NCBI RefSeq assembly: GCF_000283155.1
Contig: NW_004454180.1
Coordinates: 21,039,577 to 21,103,576 of the forward strand
DNA from: Ceratotherium simum simum
Taxonomy: Eukaryota > Chordata > Mammalia > Perissodactyla > Rhinocerotidae
Direction of reading: 5' to 3'
Length of the DNA: 64,000 nucleotides
In this document: piece after piece, positions 11,115 through 21,320 of the stretch
How the letters are laid out: each line of letters begins with the position of its first letter
Position numbering within the stretch: the stretch's first letter is position 1
Notes under the pieces: generated by a model
What the model saw: the letters and a program-made list of their open reading frames with translations, nothing else
What the model was told of the DNA's origin: nothing
The model's database searches: none
Position numbers and translations under genes: made by a program

Positions 11115-11207
11115 TCTTTTGGGCTGATATGAGAATTAAATAAGGTGATGGGAGCAAAGCCCTTAGCAGAGTGCCCTGAACAGAGTAAGCCCTCAGATAT
11201 TATTATA
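11115..11207 (+). mobile_element. MIR SINE 3' fragment
   Basis: GAGAATTAAATAAGGTGATGG, CAAAGCCCTTAGCAGAGTGCC, and CTGAACAGAGTAAGCCCTCAG then ATATTATTAT follow the MIR 3' half. Confidence 0.75.
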
Positions 11208-11284
11208 TATCCAGTACCATTGAATTTATCAAAATGCTATAATATATATGTTAATATTAAATATTGATATAAAATAAACGTTTC

Positions 11285-11637
11285 TGGATATCTCCTGTAA
11301 CACATGGTAGTATTACACTTCCCTGTCTTCCTGAAATATGATCAATGAAATATGAGCAGAAGTGACGTGTGTTACTTCAACATGGGGGTCAAAGCTTTGA
11401 AAGTCACTCTGCAACTTGCCACACTTCCATTTCCTTTCTTTGCAGACTGGCAACATTCCAGATGGTGGATATGTGAGCCTAGGGCCTGGAGAGTGGGTGA
11501 TGTGGAGCAGAGTGGTCAGCTGCCCACCCATGACGTACCTGGAGCACAAGTGGGAAATAAAGCTTGTGGTTTTAAGCCACTAAGATTTTTGAGTTGTTAT
11601 TGGCCATAGCATAGCCCAGCCTATCCTGATTGACACA
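11285..11637 (+). mobile_element. MLT1-type MaLR LTR
   Basis: Characteristic blocks are ATATGAGCAGAAGTGACGTG, CACTTCCATTTCCTTTCTTTG, and AGCTTGTGGTTTTAAGCCACT then AAGATTTTTGAG, ending near GATTGACACA. It lies in the same orientation as the 8580-8985 copy but is a separate insertion. Confidence 0.75.
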
Positions 11638-11644
11638 TAAATTT

Positions 11645-11795
11645 TATTAAATTCTTTTGCTAAGTAGGTCTTGCTATTTTTGCCCTTTCCAAGTGAGTTT
11701 ATGGAGAGTCAGAGGTTAATGATCTGCCTACAGTCACAATTAGCAAGCAGTGGAATCCAGATTTGCATGCTGGTTTTTATGTTTTCACAGGCCAT
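11645..11795 (-). mobile_element. MIR SINE fragment, antisense
   Basis: The blocks GGTTAATGATCTGCCTACAGT, CACAATTAGCAAGCAGTGG, and AATCCAGATTTGCATGC correspond to the reversed MIR 'GGTTAAGTAACTTGCCCAAGGTCACA...AGTGGCAGAGC...' region. Diverged. Confidence 0.55.
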
Positions 11796-12170
11796 TGTGG
11801 CCATGACTGCTGGCTGGCTTCAGGACAGTGATTGAAATAGAAGAGATGGCTTCAGTATGTGAATTCTCTCTCTGTATCCTTGTATCAAGACTTTCCTCAG
11901 TCATGGACTCAATGTTCCATTTCCTTACTGATAAGTTTATGATGACAAAGACCTTTAATACTGAACAGTAAGATAGAAATAAAGGAGAATAAGACAGCTT
12001 AGGATTTATGATTATTTTAACTTTCTTTAACTTTTTTCTATATTTTCTTACCTAAAGGTTAGAGGCCATACTTCTTAATATGCTTTCTCCAAAGTACTGT
12101 GAGAATATCATACTAGTGATTTATATCATAGAAACGATTTTCTTAAGTTTACACAAATTATTCTAAGTTT

Positions 12171-12414
12171 CTGGGTGACTATGAGGAAGATTGGTCCTGA
12201 GCTAACATCTGCTGCCAATCCTCCTCGTCTTGCTGAGGAAGATGGGCCCTGCGCCAACATCCGCACCCACCTTCCTCCACCCTACATGAGGGATGCCTGC
12301 CACACCACAGCTTTACAAAGGGTGCACAAGTCTGCGCCTGGGATCCGAACCTGCGAACCCCAGGCCTCCTAAGCAGAGAGCGTCAACTTAACCACTATGC
12401 CACTGGGCCAGCCC
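12171..12414 (-). mobile_element. ERE SINE, antisense, second unit of a head-to-tail pair
   Basis: Reversed ERE with both tail repeats (GAGGAAGATTGGTCCTGAGC and GAGGAAGATGGGCCCTGCGC), a reversed B-box region (GGGATCCGAACCTGCGAACC) and the head CCACTGGGCCAGCCCCC. It directly abuts the next ERE, with only about 2 bp between. AAATTATTCTAAGTTT lies just upstream and has a 14/16 match (12617-12632) beyond the second unit. Confidence 0.88.
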
Positions 12415-12416
12415 CC

Positions 12417-12616
12417 AGTCTTCCTCTTTTTGCTCATGAAGATTAGCCCTGAGCTAACATCTGTGCCCATCTTCCTCTATTTTGTAACGTGGGATGCCGC
12501 CACAGCATGGCTTGATGAGTGGTGTGTAGGTCTGCACCTGGGATCTGAACCTACGAACCCTGGAACCCCCAAAGCAGAGCACACAAACTTAACCACTACA
12601 CCACCAGGCCAGCCCC
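12417..12616 (-). mobile_element. ERE SINE, antisense, first unit of a head-to-tail pair
   Basis: Reversed ERE: CTCATGAAGATTAGCCCTGAG, ACATCTGTGCCCATCTTCC, CTGGGATCTGAACCTACG, CTTAACCACTACACCACC, AGGCCAGCCCC. Its distal tail repeat is missing exactly where the neighbouring ERE begins. The shared flanking duplication suggests one composite insertion, or insertion of one copy into the other's tail. Confidence 0.88.
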
Positions 12617-13049
12617 AAAGTATTCTAATTTTTAAGTTATGCCCAACCATTAACCATCAAGTTAAGCAATTAGAACTACAATAATTACATCTTAAATCAT
12701 CAAGTTTTTCTTCTATAACCATAAAGGACAAAAAGCAAAATAGAAAAAGCAGCATTTATTTTTGCTTTTTTAGGATGAGTTGAGATATCTGCAGGGATTG
12801 AATACCATTACTGCCATCTGAGTTTATGATTGTACATGGAGCCTTGAGCAGTTGAACATTTGCTGTATTCTTGGTGTATCAAATTGCCTTTTGTCACACC
12901 TGATTCAAGAAGTATTTCCTAGTTTCAATCAAAGTCTTTAGATTAGAACAAACCCAAGGCCTACTTCCTTAAAGAAAAAGGGAAATTTTTATACCTTTGA
13001 TTGCAAATGATCTCTATTTGACCAAGACTCCCTAGAAAAAGATGGAAAC
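12617..13049. other. Unassigned stretch
   Basis: AT-rich, no recognised family apart from the duplication AAAGTATTCTAATTTT at its left edge. Confidence 0.4.
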
Positions 13050-14470
13050 TGATCATTCATTTAACAAACATGTCAAGAACCTCTGTATGCCAAATATTGC
13101 CCTAGGCACTGAGGGTGCAAACAAAAATGTGAGCTGGCTTTGCCCTTAAGTGTAGCAGTGGGGAAAGATAGGTAAAAATATAATTATCATACAATGTGTT
13201 AAGGGCTTTTATGGAAGTATAGGCTTGGAGAAGAAAGAAATACTCATCTAGGCTTTACTGAGCCATGGAAGCCTCTACGCAGAAGAGGGAATGAGCTGCT
13301 CTTTTCAGGATGTGTGTTGATCACCAATGGACATGAAAGGGAAGGGCATTTAGGGAAAATGTACATATCATGGATTAAGGTCTGGTGATATATCAAAATG
13401 ACATGTTCAGGAAATTCTAAGAAGATAGTTATGGCTAGATCTTAGAATTCATGTAGAGGAGTTAGTTAGTGATAAGATTTAAGAGAAAGACTGGCAGATA
13501 TAGGGTACTCAGCTCATGGAATGCATAGTATGTTGTGTGAGAATGGATGCAATTTTGCCTGCAGGTAGTGGAGAAGCATGCTTTTACACGTTGTTCCCAT
13601 GCACAGACTTGCCTTTCAAAAAGTTTACTTGGGCATCAGTAAGAAAGTTGGATTCGTAGAGAGTAAGGACTAGAATCTGTGGGACCTTTTGAAGTCTGTT
13701 CCAAAACTTCAGATGAGATATGACGAAGGTGAAACAGAGAATATAGAGAGGAAGTGTGGATTGGAGACATAGTAAGAGGTATAACTGAAAGATATTCATT
13801 ATTTTTCATGGAGCATGGAGGAGAGGAAGTTGTTAAGGATGAATCACAGGTTTCTGAGTTAGGGGACAGGGTCAGTGCTAAGCCATATACCAGCATGGGA
13901 AATACAGAAGGAGCCACATGTTTGGGTAAAAAAAAATGAGTGAAGTTTGGCATATATTGTAATTGACATTCCTACTGGAAATATACAGCAGGAAGTTGAT
14001 TATATAGGTCTGGTTACAAGAGTCTGGACCAGAAATATGCATAGGAAATTCATTGTTTTAAAGGTGGTAGTTGAATCTTTAATTTTGAGTATGATCACCA
14101 ATAGAGTGTATAGAATAAAAAGAGAAAATATGGGGAAAACATGTTTCAAGTAACAGAGAGGAGAGTAGACAGTGTAGAAGACTAAGGAGGGTTATACAGG
14201 CAGGAGGAGAGGCAGCAGAGTGGATTCATACAAGCCCAGGAAATTCCCACTAGTGGGAGAGGTCAGCAGTGTAAATGCCCCCCAGAGAGCTTGTGTGATG
14301 ACAGCTGAAAGGGGCCTGTGTACGTGGCAGAGGGAAATCACAGGGGCTGATATTAAAAGCAGTTTTGGTGCAAGAACTAGGGCAGCAACCTGGCAGTGTT
14401 GGGTTGGAGGAGAGGAAAGTGAGAAAATGTAATTCTCTCAAGAGAATCGTTTTGTAGGGAAAGAACAAGA
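13050..14470 (+). repeat. Long old mammalian-wide repeat (about 1.4 kb, diverged)
   Basis: The start CATTCATTTAACAAACATGTC, then CCCTAGGCACTGAGGGTGC and GGGCTTTTATGGAAGTATAGG are the first blocks of a common ancient repeat. CAGGTTTCTGAGTTAGGGGAC near 13850 and GGAGAGGCAGCAGAGTGGATT near 14210 look like its later parts. I know the pattern but not a reliable family name. The right end is uncertain, and several short frames within it are incidental. Confidence 0.45.
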
Positions 14471-14744
14471 CAAGTTCATGTTAAGTTGTTAGAAAGCTAG
14501 ATAGGTTCAAAAATGCTATTTTACTTTTTATTTTTAATAGAGGAGACTTGAATGTGCATAAATGTGAAGGAAAGAAACTGGAGATAAAAGGTTTGAACTG
14601 TTTTAGTATTGCTGACACAGCAAGAAGCATGATGACTTAAAGGGGGTGGGGAGTGGCTAAAGCTTGGATCAAAGGATGCAGAAAAGAGGGCAGAGGCAGG
14701 TAGGTATGGAAGCAGTAAGTGTGGCAGCAGAATGTTTAGACAGA

Positions 14745-15485
14745 AAACATTAGTGCCTTCGTTGATTCCACATATAAAAGCAAAAAAAGTCCTATACTAA
14801 TCCTAACTCAGAATAGATTACAGACCTAAATTTAAATCTTAAAACGATAAAACTTTCTAGAAGAACATAAGAGAAAATATTTTTGACCTGAGGTTAGGCA
14901 AGGATTTCCCAGAAGTAACACCAAAAACATGGCCCATAAAAGATCAAATTGATGAATTGACTTATTGAAATTAAAATTCTCTGCTCTGTGAAAGACATTA
15001 ATAGAAAACGAAAAAAGAAGCCACAGAGTGGGAGAACACAATTGCAAATCACCCATTTGATAAACGACTTGTATTCAGAATATATAAAGAGCTCTCAAAA
15101 CTCAGTAATAAGAAAACAAACAACCCCATACAAACAGCAAAAAAATTGAAAAGACATTTCATCAAAGAAAATATACTTTTGGCAAATAAGCACGTGAAAA
15201 GATGCTCGACACCACTGTCTTAGCATAATACATGTTTAAAAACACAGTGACATGCTATCATGTATTTATCAGAAAGTCTAAAATTTAAAAAGATTGACCA
15301 TACTAACTTTTGGCAAGGATATGGAGCAATTGGACTCTCAAAGACTGCTCATCAGAATGTAAAATTGTACAACAATTTTGGAAAACAGGTTAGCAGTTTC
15401 TTAAAAAGCAAAACATTCACCTATCATATGACCCAGCCATTCCAATCCTAGATATTTACCCAAGATAAAAAATCCCACATATCCA
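14745..15485 (+). mobile_element. L1 LINE, degraded ORF2 C-terminal region (first part)
   Basis: The stretch reads as degenerate L1 ORF2: AACATAAGAGAAAATATTTTT, GCAAGGATTTCCCAGAAGTA, CACCAAAAACATGGCCCATAA, CAGAATATATAAAGAGCTCTC and CATATGACCCAGCCATTCC. Many stops and indels break the frame, so it is dead. The element is interrupted by an ERE and later by an LTR, and its 3' end is at about 16590. Confidence 0.85.
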
Positions 15486-15681
15486 GGGGTCAGCCCAGTG
15501 GCTTGGTGCTTAAGTTTGCGTGTTCCGCTTTGGTGTCCTGGGGTTCGCAGTTTCCCATCCTGGGCATGGACCTACACGCTGCTCATCAAGCTATGCTGTG
15601 GTGGCATCCCACATACAAAAAATGGAGGAAAATTGGCACAGATGTTAGCTCAGGGACAATCTTCCTCACACACAAAAAGAA
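15486..15681 (+). mobile_element. ERE SINE inserted in L1, with 19-bp target duplication
   Basis: The head GGGGTCAGCCCAGTGGCTTGG and the tail CAGATGTTAGCTCAGGGAC...CTTCCTCACACAC then A's identify an ERE in plus orientation. AAAAAATCCCACATATCCA occurs exactly at 15467-15485 and again at 15682-15700, a perfect 19-bp target-site duplication. The duplicated sequence is L1 ORF2, so the L1 is older. Confidence 0.95.
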
Positions 15682-15700
15682 AAAAAATCCCACATATCCA

Positions 15701-15990
15701 TAAAAACATTTGTAACAAACTTCTATAGAAGCTTTATTTGTAATATTTCCAACCAGAATACAACACAAATGTCCAGTAGTAGGTGAATGGATGAAAAAAC
15801 TGTGACATATCCCTTCAAGGGAAGGTTACTCAGCAATGAAAAGGAATGTATTGAAACAGCAACAGCAGGATGGACCTCAAAGAAATTATGCTGAGTGAAA
15901 GAAGCCAGACCAAAGAGAGTACATTTACATAGAATTCTAGACAATTCAATCTAACCTATAGTAACAGATAGCTCCTCAGTTGTTGTCTGC
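15701..15990 (+). mobile_element. L1 LINE, second part (end of ORF2 to 3' UTR)
   Basis: L1 sequence resumes in register after the ERE: AGAATACAACACAAATGTCC, AGGTGAATGGATGAAAAAAC, TACTCAGCAATGAAAAGGAATG, GTGAAAGAAGCCAGACC. It stops at the LTR starting near 15991. Confidence 0.85.
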
Positions 15991-16396
15991 TGTATTAGTT
16001 AGCTAGGGCTGCTCTAAGAAAATAGCACAGACTGGGTGGCTTAAACCACAGAAAAGTATTTTCTCACAGTTCTGGAGCTAGAAGTCTGAGATCAAGTTGT
16101 CTGCAGGGTTGGTTTTGTTGTGAGGCCTCTTTTCTTGGCTTGCAGATGGCTGCCTTCTTCTTGTGTCCTCACATGTCTTTCCTCTGTGCACACATGGCCC
16201 TGGTGTCTCTTTGTGTGGCCAAATTTCCTCTTCTTATACGACACCAGACAGATTGGATTAGGGCCCACCTTAAAGGCCTCACTATAACTTAATCACTTCT
16301 TTGAAGGCCCTGTCTTCAAATGCAGTTACATTCTGAGGTACTAGGGGTTAGGACTTCAACATAAGACGTTAGGGAGGGCCTGATTCAGCCCATAAC
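15991..16396 (+). mobile_element. LTR inserted in L1 3' UTR
   Basis: It begins TGTATTAGTTAGCTAGGGCTG and contains CACAGACTGGGTGGCTTAAAC, CTCACAGTTCTGGAGCTAGAAG, TTGGCTTGCAGATGGCTGCC and GTCCTCACATG, ending CTGATTCAGCCCATAAC. It is about 405 bp, the same subfamily as 1237-1630. L1 3'-UTR sequence continues on the far side. No exact target duplication was resolved. Confidence 0.8.
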
Positions 16397-16590
16397 TCCT
16401 GATGATGGAGGGTAGAGAGAGGGATTGTACTGGGACTAGAGGAAATTTGGGGGAGTGATGGAAATGTTCAGTGTCTTGGTTGTTATGATGGATTCATGTG
16501 AGTATACATATGTCAAAAATGATCAAATTGTACACTTTAAATGTATGCAGTTCATTATGTGTCCATTGTATCTCAAAGCTGTCAAAATAT
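16397..16590 (+). mobile_element. L1 LINE, third part (3' end)
   Basis: The L1 3' UTR resumes: GGGGGAGTGATGGAAATGTTC, CTTGGTTGTTATGATGGATTC, ATACATATGTCAAAAATGATC, AAATTGTACACTTTAAATG and a terminal CAAAGCTGTCAAAA. This closes the element that began near 14745. Confidence 0.85.
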
Positions 16591-17423
16591 GTCAGAAGAC
16601 ATGTGGATCGAGCCCTCGTAAAATCTGCTACAGCATAAGAATAGATCATATCTATATAATTTTAATACAGCGGGACATATTCCAAGCCAGATGCCAGATA
16701 TCAGCTATTTTTTTGAGTGACTTTCTGGGCAAACCCTTGTGAGTTGAAGATAGACAAATTCCCTTCTGAAATCGGAGATCTCAAAATCTGATTGTGAAAA
16801 CATCGCATGTATAAAAAATGAAATGAGCAGTTTTACTATAAATCAGTTCAAAATATTTATTGTATGTCCAATCAATAAAAGCAATCACCAGAGCAGCATT
16901 CAGGAGAGATAAATTACTAGAACAGGGCTCTGGTTCTCAGGGAGCCTAAGGTGAAAGGACATGACTCTCTTTGACAAATTCCATGCAGAAGAGCTCATTT
17001 AAGTTTGGATTAAACCACTTTCAGAGACACACAACTTCCTAAAGCAATGCAGCCTAATTTGGAGACATGTCAATTTTTGGGCTGCAATAAAGGACAAAGG
17101 AGAGGAAGCAGTGAAAATAGCCTTAGCAGAGCTGACACAAACAGGGGTGAATAGTTGCTGAATTGCACCACAGATAATTTTGCTGAGTGACGTTAGTATG
17201 AGCTAGCATGGTCCCAACCCACGGATCACACTATTAAGAAATATTGTTTAGTCATCTGATGGGCTGTTATTTGTGGGGTCAGTCTTAGCAGAATGGCAGA
17301 CTATTACACACGGAGGAGACTGATATTTCTTCTTCACAAGTTTGGTTCAAAAATAAATAAAAGTTGAGGAAGGCCAGAGAGCACTCAGTTCTAGATAGCA
17401 TGTTTATTTCTCAGATTATTTAA
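16591..17423. other. Unassigned stretch
   Basis: No repeat, RNA or exon recognised. Confidence 0.4.
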
Positions 17424-17890
17424 GCCAAGACTTGGAAGCAACCTAAGTGCCCATCAAGGGACCAAGGGACGAATGGATAAAGAGGATGTGGTGTATATAC
17501 ACAATGGAATACTACTCAGCCATAAGAAACGATGAAATCCAGTCATTTGTGACAACATGGATGGATATTGAGGGTATTATGCAAAGTGAAATAAGTCAGA
17601 GGGAGAAAGTCAAGTAGTATAATCTCACTCATTAAGTAGTAGATAACAACAACAACAAACAAACACATAGAGACAGAGATTGCATTGGGGGTTACCAGAG
17701 GGGAAGGGAGGGAGAGGAGGGCGAAAGGGATAATTCGGCACATGTGTGTGGTGATGGGTTGTAATTAGTATTTGGGTGGTGAACATGATGTAGTCTATGC
17801 AGAAATAGAACTATAATGATGTACACCTGAAATTTATACAATGTTATAAACTAATGTTACTGCAATAAACAAAAAATTAAAAAAAAAAGA
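17424..17890 (+). mobile_element. L1 LINE, 5'-truncated, relatively young equid-type 3' end
   Basis: Starts in ORF2 (CCAAGACTTGGAAGCAACC, ATGGATAAAGAGGATGTGG, CACAATGGAATACTACTCAGC) and runs through the 3' UTR (GGTTACCAGAGGGGAAGGG, CATGTGTGTGGTGATGGG, GAAATTTATACAATGTTA) to an A-rich tail at about 17889. The 3' UTR is shared with the copies at 19199-19442 and 24297-24455. Conservation is higher than in the L1M-type copies. Confidence 0.9.
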
Positions 17891-18599
17891 GGGAACAGGT
17901 TTTGTTTTCCATTATTTTATCCACATTAATTTAGCCGGCTAGTCTCCATGTGAGTAGAGACTGTGAGTAGCTGACACTAGGTGGTATTGTGGCTCCTTCA
18001 ATTCAGCTGGCTTCCTCCGTGAGAGGCATCCTCTGTCCATGTGTAATTGGTGTGCTGCACGTGTATTTAATGTGAGATCAGTACCTCCTAAGAAAAAAAT
18101 AGCTCTTTCTTTATGAAATATGGTTTAAGAAAATGTAAGAACAGCCTCTTTTCTCGTTTTAACCATAGGAGAATGTGGTTGTGACACTCATAGTGTATGT
18201 CCTCAAATACTATAATGTGTATTTAGTCAATAAAATGCTATTGCGAATATAAAAAAGAAGGGGTCTAATAGGGCACATGAGAGAAGGAATTGTGCTATTG
18301 ATGTTATATTTTAAATGCTGCCGGTTACTCTTTCTCTAAAACCATACCATGAACAGATCAATTGCTCATTTATTTTATTTCTTTTTTTAATGTGCTCTTC
18401 AAATCAGAATTTTATTTTGCAAATGAATAACTAGCATTTAAATGTAATTCCAAAGTTTGAATACAAGACTGACCGAATAATTTCATTACTGACCCGGATA
18501 TTATTAATGATAGCATTTTACAACCACACTGTATCCTAAAGTTAGTAACACTGAAAACATTAATCTCTAGTCTGGATATTTGATTTACTTGTTCCCTTG
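17891..18599. other. Unassigned stretch
   Basis: AT-rich, no family recognised. Confidence 0.4.
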
Positions 18600-18905
18600 A
18601 TCTGGAGAACTCTTCTTTTTCATTTCCACTTCAAAAAATGTTTGCCCATATTTCAAGGTCCAGCTTAATGTCACTTTCTCAATGAACCCACTCTGATCGT
18701 CCAGTCTAAGTGAATCTCTTATGCTCCCATCATGCAAAATACATTTCTTGCAGTACTTAGGGTAGCCTGTTACATCACAATTACCTCAGTAAATATGCAT
18801 CTCCTCTATAAAATATAAATATTTTAGAGCTAGGGACAATATCATGCTCACTTTGACTCAGTGTTCTTAATGCAGGGTAAAGAGTGAGCCTTTAATAAAT
18901 GTCCT
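18600..18905 (+). mobile_element. L2 LINE 3' end
   Basis: The L2 3' order is visible: AAGGTCCAGCTTAATGTCAC, TCAATGAACCCACTCTGATC, GAGCTAGGGACAATATCATG, and GTGAGCCTTTAATAAATGTCC at the end. These match 'AGGCCCAGCTCAAATGTCACC', 'GAAGCCTTCCCTGA' and 'CTCAATAAATGTTTG'. Confidence 0.7.
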
Positions 18906-19198
18906 TAAGTTGACCTTTTTCCATGACAAAAAATGTCCATAAGTGGTCCATTTAATATATGTATTTTTCCATCCCTAAAAAAATACACAAAAAGACAAAA
19001 ATCTTGAATCAAGCTCATATTTAAAGACTTTGAGGTATAAAAATTACTCTTCACTCTATATTCATGAGTAAGGATTTCCTTATGGTGAAGGATCTGTAGT
19101 TTATTAGAAAAGAGTAGTTTATTTCCAAACTCTTCAATATATTCAGATGGTAAGCTCCCAGAGGTCAGGACTATTTCGACTCTATTCAAGAATCCTAT

Positions 19199-19442
19199 CT
19201 CTGTCTCTATGTGTTTGTTTCTTGTTGTTATTATCTACTAATTGATGGTTACCAGAGGGGAAGGGGGGAGGGAGGAGGGCGAAAGGGGTGATTAGGCACA
19301 TGTGTGTGGTGATGGATTGTAATTAGTATTTGGGTGGTGAACATGAGAACATGATGTAATCCATGCAGAAATAGAAGTATAATGATGTACACTTGAAATT
19401 TATACAATGTTAAAAACCAATGTTACCACACACACACACAAA
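19199..19442 (+). mobile_element. L1 LINE insertion with 5' inversion (twin-primed)
   Basis: The right part (about 19246-19442) is the L1 3' UTR in plus orientation (GGTTACCAGAGGGGAAGGG... CACTTGAAATTTATACAATG). The left part (19199-19243) is the adjacent 3'-UTR segment in the opposite orientation: CTGTCTCTATGTGTTTGTTT is the reverse complement of sequence at about 17650-17680. AAGAATCCTAT flanks the whole at 19188-19198 and 19443-19453, so both parts came from one event. Confidence 0.93.
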
Positions 19443-19824
19443 AAGAATCCTATATATTTCCATATGAAATGTTTTATTCCTTTCTATACAAGCCTCTTTC
19501 CAAGCCAATTAAAAGTGGCCATTTTCCAAGTGTTGCTATGACAACGTATGGGCGAGCCAGTTAGGGAACTAATTAAGCTTTAGGTGTAAATTAGTTCAGG
19601 CAGCTAAAGTCTAAAAGGAAAAAGAGAAGCAGTTCCACCATTTGAAAAAATGTAAAATGTAGACAAACGCCCTTTCTTGAGTAGATAATTCCAGTGGAAT
19701 AAAGTCCAGGAGAATGAGACCAATTCTATAGCCAGCTGCTGTGATAATTTACCAGAAGCATTGAGCTGTTAGGACGACCAGAAGTTTGGGGTTAATGTTT
19801 CAGGAATGCCTACTATAAATGGAA

Positions 19825-20000
19825 TGGGTCAGCAAATGTTTGCCATAAAGGACCAGAGAGTAAATATTTTTGGATTTGCCGGCCATATGGTTTCAGTTAC
19901 ACTATTCAAATAGATTTTTATTGCAAAATAGCCATCAATGATAAATAAACAAATGGGGTGGCTGGATTTGGCCCTTGGGCTATATTTTGCCACTTCTGAT
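19825..20000 (+). mobile_element. hAT-Charlie type MITE (MER58-like)
   Basis: GGGTCAGCAAATGTTTGCCAT, AGAGTAAATATTTTTGGATTTG, CCGGCCATATGGTTTCAG and the end TGGATTTGGCCCTTGGGC then ATTTTGCCACTTCTG match the widespread non-autonomous hAT element with GGGTCGGCAAACTTT termini. The middle is shortened by internal deletion. The subfamily name is from memory. Confidence 0.75.
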
Positions 20001-20171
20001 TAATAAAGTATAAATAAGCATTTATATTATTTTTAGCCGGTCTGTATAAAAGAATAGATTTAAATATGTTGATAGATGCTAAGTTTTAGTAAGAAAGTGA
20101 CCAAATTTAAATTTAAGCAATTATATATTACATTTATTTCAATTTCACACCTGCAGTGAAATGTTTGATAA

Positions 20172-20310
20172 GTCTTATATGAAGATGTTCCTAAAAAGTT
20201 ACCTGCAAGCTAGATTCAGCACAGTGTTCTTCCATTGTAAGAAAGTGACAGCCTTTCTATACAACATACACCAAAATGCTTGAAATGTCTTATATGAAGA
20301 TGTTCCTAAA
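20172..20310. repeat. 24-bp exact direct repeat, 115 bp apart
   Basis: The sequence beginning GTCTTATATGAAGATG and ending TTCCTAAA is identical at 20172-20195 and 20287-20310. The sequence between does not look repeated. Confidence 0.85.
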
Positions 20311-21280
20311 CAGCCACAATGAATTCTCGGGGCAATCATATCATGCACCCTATTGCCACAGCATATTTTTTATTGATGTCCATTTCATATATGTATTTTT
20401 CCTTCACTAAAATGTAAGCTCCTTGAAATTAGGGATTATGTATTATTGATCTTTGTTTCAAAACTTTGAAATATAAAGACCACATTTTAATATCAAAATA
20501 TTCTATGGAATCCCAGATCCGTGCAATTACATTTTAGCATCCACTGGAGAGTACATAACAACAAAAAGCTATGAGTTTAGTAATGTTTAAAACAAACTGT
20601 ATTTAATTAGTTATAATATCTAAAAGCACTGAAAAAAATATTATCCGGGAAACATTATTTATTCAGTTCGTAAATAATACTTGGTGCAATTGTGGATTGC
20701 AAAATTTGCAAAACTCCACGGTTCCCCAGGGATAAATCAGGTCTACTCTCAAGTATGAACTTTAAATACAGTGTCTTCTGCAGTGATGGTGGTAGACAAG
20801 TGTTTCTGTAACACAATTTGCTGCAACACGTGTCTGTCTAGAGTAAGATTTTATGAATACTTAAATATTATTAAGCATCCAACCAAAAGAAATAATAAAA
20901 GATGAGGCAATATATAGATACAAAGGTGTTTTCATAATAATGAAAAATTGGAAATGTGAGAAACGTCTAAAGCCGTTATAATGAGTGTTGGGCGTTAAAA
21001 TGAGAGCAGGGGTATGGTCAAAAATGATAAAAAAAAAACGCACTGAAATATCTTGCGTAGTGGTTGAGCAGCATAGTAGAGTGTAGAAGGAATACAGGAT
21101 CCAACCCTCAGTAAAGAAATTAGTTAGAACTCCATGTGGGTGGAGTTGCAGAATAACATCCAATAAAATCACGTATCTGAACTTGGATGCAAGGAGTTGG
21201 ATATCTAGGATGTTCTGTAGATGTAATAAGTGTAAAAAAGACTCTGTACCCACCTGAGGGCTGAATCGGGACTCAAAACA

Positions 21281-21320
21281 GTTGCTTCCAGGTTAAAACA
21301 GTTGCTTCCAGGTTAAAACA
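21281..21320. repeat. 20-bp exact tandem duplication
   Basis: GTTGCTTCCAGGTTAAAACA occurs twice with no spacer and no mismatch, preceded by a further AAAACA. This suggests a recent slippage event or a possible assembly artefact. Confidence 0.95.

Noticed and set aside
12175..12684. Pair of frames with similar protein text, suggesting a duplicated gene
   Set aside because: Both are translations of antisense ERE SINE copies; the similarity is that of the repeat.
20861..21253. 130-codon minus-strand frame
   Set aside because: It begins at GTG, is low-complexity and AT-derived, and resembles no known protein.
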